From assembly GCA_963693285.1 (NCBI GenBank), contig OY848926.1:1307001-1371000 (forward strand): DNA of 64,000 nucleotides, given 5' to 3'. Shown piece after piece: positions 58,538 through 64,000 of this stretch (the first letter of the stretch is position 1; the number at the start of each line of letters is the position of its first letter). The notes beneath the pieces were generated by a model. It was not told where the DNA came from. It ran no database searches and was given only the letters and a program-made list of their open reading frames with translations. A program made the translations under genes and the position numbers. The stretch comes from Xestospongia muta. Taxonomy: Eukaryota; Porifera; Demospongiae; Haplosclerida; Petrosiidae.

Positions 58538-60786
58538 ATGTTACTGAGATTTCTTGTTTTTCTTCTCTCAATCACTTATGTCAAAGCCACTGGTAAGTTA
58601 ATCTTATTAGTAAACATACAATGTAGTTTAACATTGTATTGATAGGTTGTCCAGGAAACTATCAATATTATAGACAACCACCAATTAGCTTTACTGATTG
58701 TAATCCAGTGAATACTAACCTTTTTCTATTAACATGTACAGTACTAGTACCTCATGATAGTACTACTGTCACTGTAGACTGGTACTGGAGTAAGAATATC
58801 ACTGAGTGTGGGAGCAATATTACAGAGGAACAAGGAAGATTTACAATAACTTCTAGCAAAAAAACTTCACATATTACTAATGTAGATCGTATCATTACAA
58901 ATCTGATGAAAGGCACTAAAGTGCCGAACCTCGCTGTAGTTTCTAAGTTATTTATAAATTCTATGCCAGCTTAGGCCCAGCTATGATGTTGTTATTGCAA
59001 GAAAATTTATTAACATTCCAGAAGGTGTGGTTATAAAATGGCAAGCTTTGTCATTCTGTATATGCTCATTAATTGTTGCTTGATTTCTAGCTTTGCCATG
59101 TTTGTGAAGCAGTAACTGAATAAGTGATAGTATCATTCAATTCCCAAGCAAGATTAAGTGCTACTTTCGTGATGAAAAGTTTCTCTGAGTCTTTACATGA
59201 CCCTTTAAAATCTATCAATATTTCATATACAAAATTTATTGTAACTTGAAGATGAAACCTTCTTTGGAAACGTCCCGTGGTACAAATATAAATCGATATA
59301 TTATCTATTAGTAGCAGTCTTTTCAGTGCTTGGAGATGTTTCCTGAATGTGTTACTTCCCTCCAAGTCCACAAAACATTTTTCAGAACTTTTCTAACGAT
59401 TACTTCGACCAACGGCCTTCTGTCTTGCTGATCCGTATTCCTCTGAGATTGTTTACAACATACTAAAAAATCTCCACGTTAAGTTTTTTACTTTTCGAGA
59501 AACGGCACTTGACCTCTGCAGCCTGAAAATTCTTTTGCGAGTTTTAAGCTTCTGTTTTCCTTGACGATGTTCTTGACACTACTGTTGTAAAGTCCACATG
59601 CTTTTCTATTCGTTGCTAAACGTTGGTAGCTGCTAATGCTTCGGTTGCCAAGTTATAGCAGTTCAAAAAAAACAACTCTGGTAACAGACACACACACACA
59701 CACACACACACAAACAGACTACAGTACCCTCGCTATGCGCCCACGCACAGCGAGGTTAAATATAATGTCTCCTCAGACAGACACTGGTTATTACTGGTGT
59801 CAAGTTAATGATCCCTCTTATAATAGAGTATTTATATCTAGTAATAAAGCACCAGTGTTTGATAGTGGAATTATGACTACCTGTGGTGATCTACAACAGT
59901 CCATAATTAAATCAAATTGTGCAATAGGATCAGTACCTTCATCACTATGTGTGATACCTACTAAAACTACTACATTTAGTCCTACAACTAGTTATGAACT
60001 AAATTATATAACTACAACAACAATACCTGTACTAACTACAAGTATTACTAACACGAACATACCCAAACCTACATCTCAAAATTTAAAAAGGAGTGGGGTC
60101 ATTAGCACTCTTCATATCAGCTCTAATAGTAATGATAATAAAAAGTCAACTACACTTAATAGTATTGTCATTAGTGCAACAGTAACTCCACAAGAGTCAA
60201 GCAGTAACATTATTGTTATTAGTGCTATAGTTGCAGCGTTTGTTTTACTAATACTGTTAATTTTCCCACTTACAACTATCATCATCATTTTAGCTATCAT
60301 TAAAAATAAGACTAACAGTGGTAAGTAAGTAAACAAACTCAATATGTTGTATTTCTATTAATAGAAGTGACAACTACAAAATCAACATCCATTGAACAGT
60401 AAGTGATATACGTATACAGACAATTAGAATGACTCTCTTACAGGAAGGATGACAATATGTTATCAGTAGAAGAAACCTGCTCTCAACTCAATGTTACAAG
60501 TAGTAGGAAGTCACCTCCTCCATGTCCTGCTCCTTATTCCTCCAAATTAATTCCAAAAGAAGATACACAAGATACAAACACTAAAGTTATAACTTACGCA
60601 GACTTACAATTAAAAATGTCTTCAAATCCTCCTTCTAATTCAGATCCTGTAGTCTGTAGTAATCCAGAGGACACTCCTCCATTATCAACAATAGAACCTG
60701 TTATATACAGTATTGTAGTGAGGAAGAATGATACTAAAGTGACTGTAAAGATATCAACATTTGTTGATAATATAGATACTTCATGA
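58538..60786 (+). pseudogene. IgR23: class C receptor split by an insertion
   Basis: Leader exon 58538-58592 (same type as IgR21), Ig exon 58646-58906 and 59760-60320 separated by foreign DNA, then 60365-60398 and 60444-60786. Apart from the insertion the frame is continuous, so the gene was intact when hit. Reading into the insertion gives a stop at 58972. KKTSHITNVDRIITN pairs it with IgR21; stalk and tail pair it with IgR16. The helix is class C (LLILLIFPLTTIIIIL); ITIMs are ITYADL and VIYSIV. The insert shows no good splice sites at its edges. Confidence 0.8.
58907..59759 (+). mobile_element. About 850-base insertion with short inverted ends
   Basis: Intact paralogs read ATCTGAATATAATG; here the sequence breaks after ATCTGA (58906) and resumes at ATATAATG (59760). 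AACCTCGCTGT at 58927-58937 is inverted at 59747-59757. The left end also has GGCACTAAAGTGCC (a hairpin) and the right end CCTCGCTATGCG..CAGCGAGG (another). A CA microsatellite lies at about 59690-59712. GC content is visibly higher than the surroundings. No clear target duplication longer than one or two bases is seen. A 94-codon minus-strand open stretch (59371-59087) has no motif I recognise. It looks like a non-autonomous DNA transposon. Confidence 0.7.
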
Positions 60787-61721
60787 CTTGTACTTACATG
60801 ATACACTTTACCCTTCAAAATATCTTCTTTACTTTTATTAGTGTCAGTAATGTGGGTGTGTCGCTTCTCATTTCAAGTGATGTACTGATATTTTTAATAC
60901 TAATATTAACTTTAACAAAATTTATTCATTGACATCCATCATAATAAAATGTGACTAATGTTGATGATTGACATTCAACTAGTATGTAATATACTATACT
61001 GTGATTTAACATCTTCTAGAACTAACATAGAACTGTTATTAGTAACAATGTTTGTTCTAGGATGTGTCAGCATAAACTATAAAGTTATAGGAAATAAGAA
61101 TAAACAAAAAGGTGTTTTCTAGTGCTTGTTGATTGTGTTCAATCATATCCTCTGCTTGGCTACACATGTGTATTGGTACACTTAATTTGTATTGTTTGAT
61201 TTGCTGTACTTGCTAAGAATAATTACAATATGTTAATATAGACCAACACATATCATATTAGAAATGACATATTATTAGGGTTATATCATTCAAATGTTCC
61301 TCTTTTACTTTAATTTTCTGTCAGTAATATGGGTCTGTCCATTGTCATTTCAAGTAATGCTGAAATTTTCATTTGTAATATTAGCTTTAACAAAAATTTA
61401 ATGTGACTAATGTTGATAGTTGACTTTCAACTAGGATGTAATAGACTACACTGCAGTATTATAATATTACAAAAATAATTATGATAAAATGCAAAATAAT
61501 TTATCCACATGTTCAGTTACATCATCTAGTGAGAGTGGGATGATAACAATAACATGTTAAAGTTGCTACACCTTCTGCTCCTTCTCTTCCTTTTAGTACA
61601 GAGACAGATCCTGCTGTCTGTAGTAATACAGAGGACACTCCTCCATTATGGCATTATCAACAATAGAACCTGTTATGCACGCTGCTGTAGTGAGGAAGGA
61701 TGATAAAGTGAATATATCAAC
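60787..61721 (+). other. Spacer with a decayed tail exon
   Basis: 60787-61280 matches the spacer after IgR16. From about 61280 there is class B 3' flank, then a decayed orphan tail exon at about 61520-61715 (GTAATACAGAGGACACTCC, CCTGTTATGCACGCTGCTG). Near 61722 this joins the end of a WDR7 exon through the shared bases CATTT. Confidence 0.6.
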
Positions 61722-62745
61722 ATTTCCCTCATTCCTCACTACCACCAATACAAATAAGTAAATAATAATAGATGCTTTACTTTGATGTACTCTTTTGGTA
61801 GGTGGGGCAGTCTCCACCCTCTAATACTGCAGGTATAGTGAGTCCAGCTAATACTCTATTACCAGCTGCTAAAGAGGACATATTAGTATTAATACGTACT
61901 ATATTAGATAAGTCTTCATCACTTGTCTCATTACAACTACTTGATGTAAGGGACATTTTGTCATATAAATTGATATTATATATTACCATGTTAGATTGTT
62001 AATATTGTCTTGTTTTGTTTGGATCAAGAAGAATTGAAATAAAGAAATTTCAATTAATTGTTTTTAACTAGGTAAGTACATGTACAATTGTACATATTGT
62101 TGAACTGTACTTACTATCATAGTATAATACATGTACATATTATGGATGTTTCATTTTTATCCTACATAAATTACCAAATGTTAGTTATGATAACATTATC
62201 TAAACCATACATTCACACTACATTATTAACCCTATGACACAACTGATGTCATCATCATAGTACAAGTTAAATCAAGCACCCAAAAACTAAGAGACTAGCT
62301 GTACGGACATGTTCTAGATAAATGGGTGTGCATGACCTCAAACAATGTAAAACTCAAATGGTTAATGCCCATACTCATCAAGTAACTGTTCTGTGCTTCT
62401 CAGAAGATGGCAAGTTCTTAGCAACTTATTCTTATGGAGACTCAACGCTACATGTCTGGCATGTAAGGAAATATGTAACTTGACTATGTCATCTCTCTCT
62501 CTCTCACCCTCTTTCTCTCACTCAATCACTCACTCACTCTCTCTCACACACATGCACACATACAGATTGGTTTATCTCTACTAGGTGGCATGATTACCTC
62601 TACTCCTAAGTGTATTCATAGTTGGCCAGCTATCTCTAGCTCCTCCCCCTCAACTTATTCAAGTTATGTCAGATTAGAGTGGGCTAGTAATAAGATCATT
62701 GTATTATATATGCCTGGAAGAATTGAATATCGATACTCAATGTAG
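61722..62745 (+). pseudogene. WDR7: WDR7 fragment 5
   Basis: Last exons only: the end of the 434-base exon (PHSSLPPIQ), 61802-61945, 61995-62071 (TAA at 62040 and a deletion), the WD exon with lost acceptor (ACATAA) split by an element relic (62170 to about 62462), and the intact-looking final exon 62566-62745 (IGLSLLGGMITSTPKCIHSW, stop TAG). It has no 5' half and cannot make WDR7. Confidence 0.8.
62188..62281 (+). mobile_element. Relic of the small inverted-repeat element
   Basis: It sits inside the WDR7 exon after AATGTTAGTTAT and shares ATTATTAACCCTATGACACA and GATGTCATCATCATAGTAC with 49288-49375. The right end GTTAAATCAAGCACCC corresponds to GTTACACCAAGAAGC of the element at 51576. The left end is lost. 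Confidence 0.6.
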
Positions 62746-63241
62746 AACATAGTACTATAGTAACAATTGTATTAATATTATAGTTTGTTAAACTTAATAT
62801 TGTATTACTAATAGTGATGATTTCTTTTGCTTACTAATATTTATGCAGTAATTTATATTAACAATAACAAGTTACTTATCAATTGTAAAGAAACATATGA
62901 CTGTGCAATATCTAGATCATTTAAAAGATCAAATATTTATATCCTATAATACAACTATGACCTTAGCATTATTCAATTAGATATCACTGTATATTAATAT
63001 TGTTTCTATATATGCCATTATTCCTAACCATAAGACTGTTATTTTTACATGCTGGTTAAAAACAAATAAGTGTATCTATCATATAACATAAACATATATT
63101 AATGGAGTAATCAACTGTATCAACTTTGCAACACCCACTGACTAATGGAACAAAACATAAACTAACATATAGAAGTGTAACAAATAGTTTTTACACAGAC
63201 CTGCTACAGACTAGTTTATAATTTAGTGTACAGTAATAGTC
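62746..63241 (+). promoter_or_regulatory. Upstream region of IgR24
   Basis: WDR7 3' flank continuing into receptor upstream sequence, as at 16024-16497, with GCAACACCCACTGACTAATG at about 63128 and a GTGTACAGTAATAGTC sequence just before the ATG. Confidence 0.45.
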
Positions 63242-64000
63242 ATGATCTTGTTGCTAAAATTATTGTGGGTATTGAGCTATCTTATAGTGGCTGAAGGTAA
63301 GATTAGTAAGATTTTTGTTAATTATTATTATTAATCTTTTAGATTGTCCAGAAAACTATCAATATTTGCAACAACCACCAAATAACTTTACTCATTGTAA
63401 TCCAGTGAGGACTAGCCTTCAACTAGTATGTGCAGTACTAATACCTAGTGGTAGTACTACTGTCACTGTAGACTGGTACTGGAGAAAGAATAACAATGAG
63501 TGTGGGAGATATATTACTGAAGAACAAGAAAGATTTGATATATATACTACTAGAGGATATGCACATCTTCCTAACATAGATCGTATCACTACAGATCTGA
63601 CTATAGAGTCTCCTCAGACAGACACTGGTTATTACTGGTGTCAAGTTAATGATTCCTCTTATAATGGAGTATTTATATCAAGTAATAAAGCACCAGTGTT
63701 TGATACTGGAACTATGACTTTTTGTAATGGGCTGCAATCTGTAACCAAGACAACACGTGCAATTATATCAAATATCAACACTCCAAGCTTTCTCATGTGG
63801 TTCATATCAACTCAAACAGTCTCTCCTACCACGTACAATAACAGGTTAACAAGTAAATATAGTGAAACAGCTATGTTTATAAGTGACATAAAAAGTATGT
63901 CAAATACTGTGACCATTGCAGTAACTACACTGTCTGGAACTACATCAAAGAAAAGTTTAGAAACTGTGACAAATCTTAGCTCAACGAAAACAGATCATTT
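63242..64000 (+). CDS. IgR24: Ig receptor, 5' part, runs off the window
   Basis: Exons 63242-63296 (MILLLKLLWVLSYLIVAE) and 63343 to beyond the edge. Ig domain with LVCAVLIP, DWYW and DTGYYWCQV is open; the segment GYAHLPNIDRITTD is like IgR13. One Cys after the domain is Arg (TKTTRAII for TKTTCAII). The stalk has begun at the edge, so class A or B cannot be decided; its position after a WDR7 fragment and the IgR5-type leader favour class A. Confidence 0.75.

Noticed and set aside
59087..59371. 94-codon minus-strand open stretch inside the insertion in IgR23
   Set aside because: No recognisable transposase or other domain and no start context that I can support. It is mentioned within the insertion but not called as a gene.
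3995..64000. Many minus-strand open stretches of 60-100 codons opposite the Ig and tail exons
   Set aside because: They recur at the same places in every paralog, antisense to the DTGYYWCQV, SYTDLEW and VIYSAVV coding, and have no leader or motif of their own. They are shadows of conserved coding on the + strand.
1..64000. tRNA, rRNA or other structured RNA genes
   Set aside because: I saw no cloverleaf-like or otherwise recognisable RNA gene on either strand by eye; a covariance-model scan would be needed to exclude small ones.

Overview
The window is animal nuclear DNA: AT-rich, with very short introns (about 45-70 bases, GT..AG) and single-exon Ig-like ectodomains followed by tyrosine-motif tails. 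The compactness and gene content suggest a demosponge, possibly Amphimedon-like, but this is inference and no species is assigned. All recognised genes lie on the + strand. There are two ingredients: repeated 3' portions of a WDR7 (Rabconnectin-3 beta) gene, and a large tandem family of type I membrane receptors with one V-type Ig domain, a Ser/Thr-rich stalk, one membrane helix and a cytoplasmic tail with ITIM/ITSM-like tyrosines.

Layout. 1-2889: 3' part of WDR7 copy 1, undamaged as far as visible. 3.9-9.9 kb: receptors IgR1 (class A, one stop) and IgR3 (class B, intact), with remnants. 10-16 kb: WDR7 copy 2 (5'-truncated, one stop). 16.5-21.9 kb: IgR5 (A, intact) and IgR6 (B, broken). 22-28.3 kb: WDR7 copy 3 (four lesions). 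29-51 kb: IgR8 (A), IgR10 (B), IgR11 (A), IgR13 (B, broken), IgR14 (A), IgR16 (C), IgR17 (A), IgR18 (truncated, B-type tail exons), IgR19 (A, broken). 51.3-52.1 kb: WDR7 scrap holding a small inverted-repeat element. 52.3-60.8 kb: IgR20 (B, one stop), IgR21 (A), IgR23 (C, split by an 850-base insertion). 61.7-62.7 kb: another WDR7 scrap. 63.2 kb to the end: IgR24 (partial). Spliced reading frames close exactly for IgR3, 5, 8, 10, 11, 14, 16, 17 and 21. (Numbers follow position; the skipped numbers are remnants.)

The main observation is that the receptors alternate: a class A gene (glycine-rich helix, short tail ending SDYxHVYDxPQQ) is followed each time by a class B or C gene (different helix, long tail with tandem ITIMs and, in B, an ITSM). 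In nearly every A-B/C couple the two signal peptides and Ig domains match each other more closely than they match other couples, while the helices and tails differ. This is the logic of paired immune receptors: one ectodomain specificity, two signalling outputs. Together with pseudogenes, gene fusions, stalk repeat expansion and a variable C''-D-E segment next to a nearly invariant F-G segment, the locus looks like a fast-evolving recognition cluster, and a self/non-self or immune role is a reasonable hypothesis. Ligands, signalling and expression cannot be seen from sequence.

WDR7 appears to have been carried along by duplication: its 3' flank is the upstream region of class A receptors, and pieces of its last exons are fused to receptor signal-peptide and tail exons at several places. 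Inside all three large WDR7 copies there is a tandem array of 60-72-base units, each carrying a 9-base micro-exon with its own splice sites, and its copy number differs between the copies.
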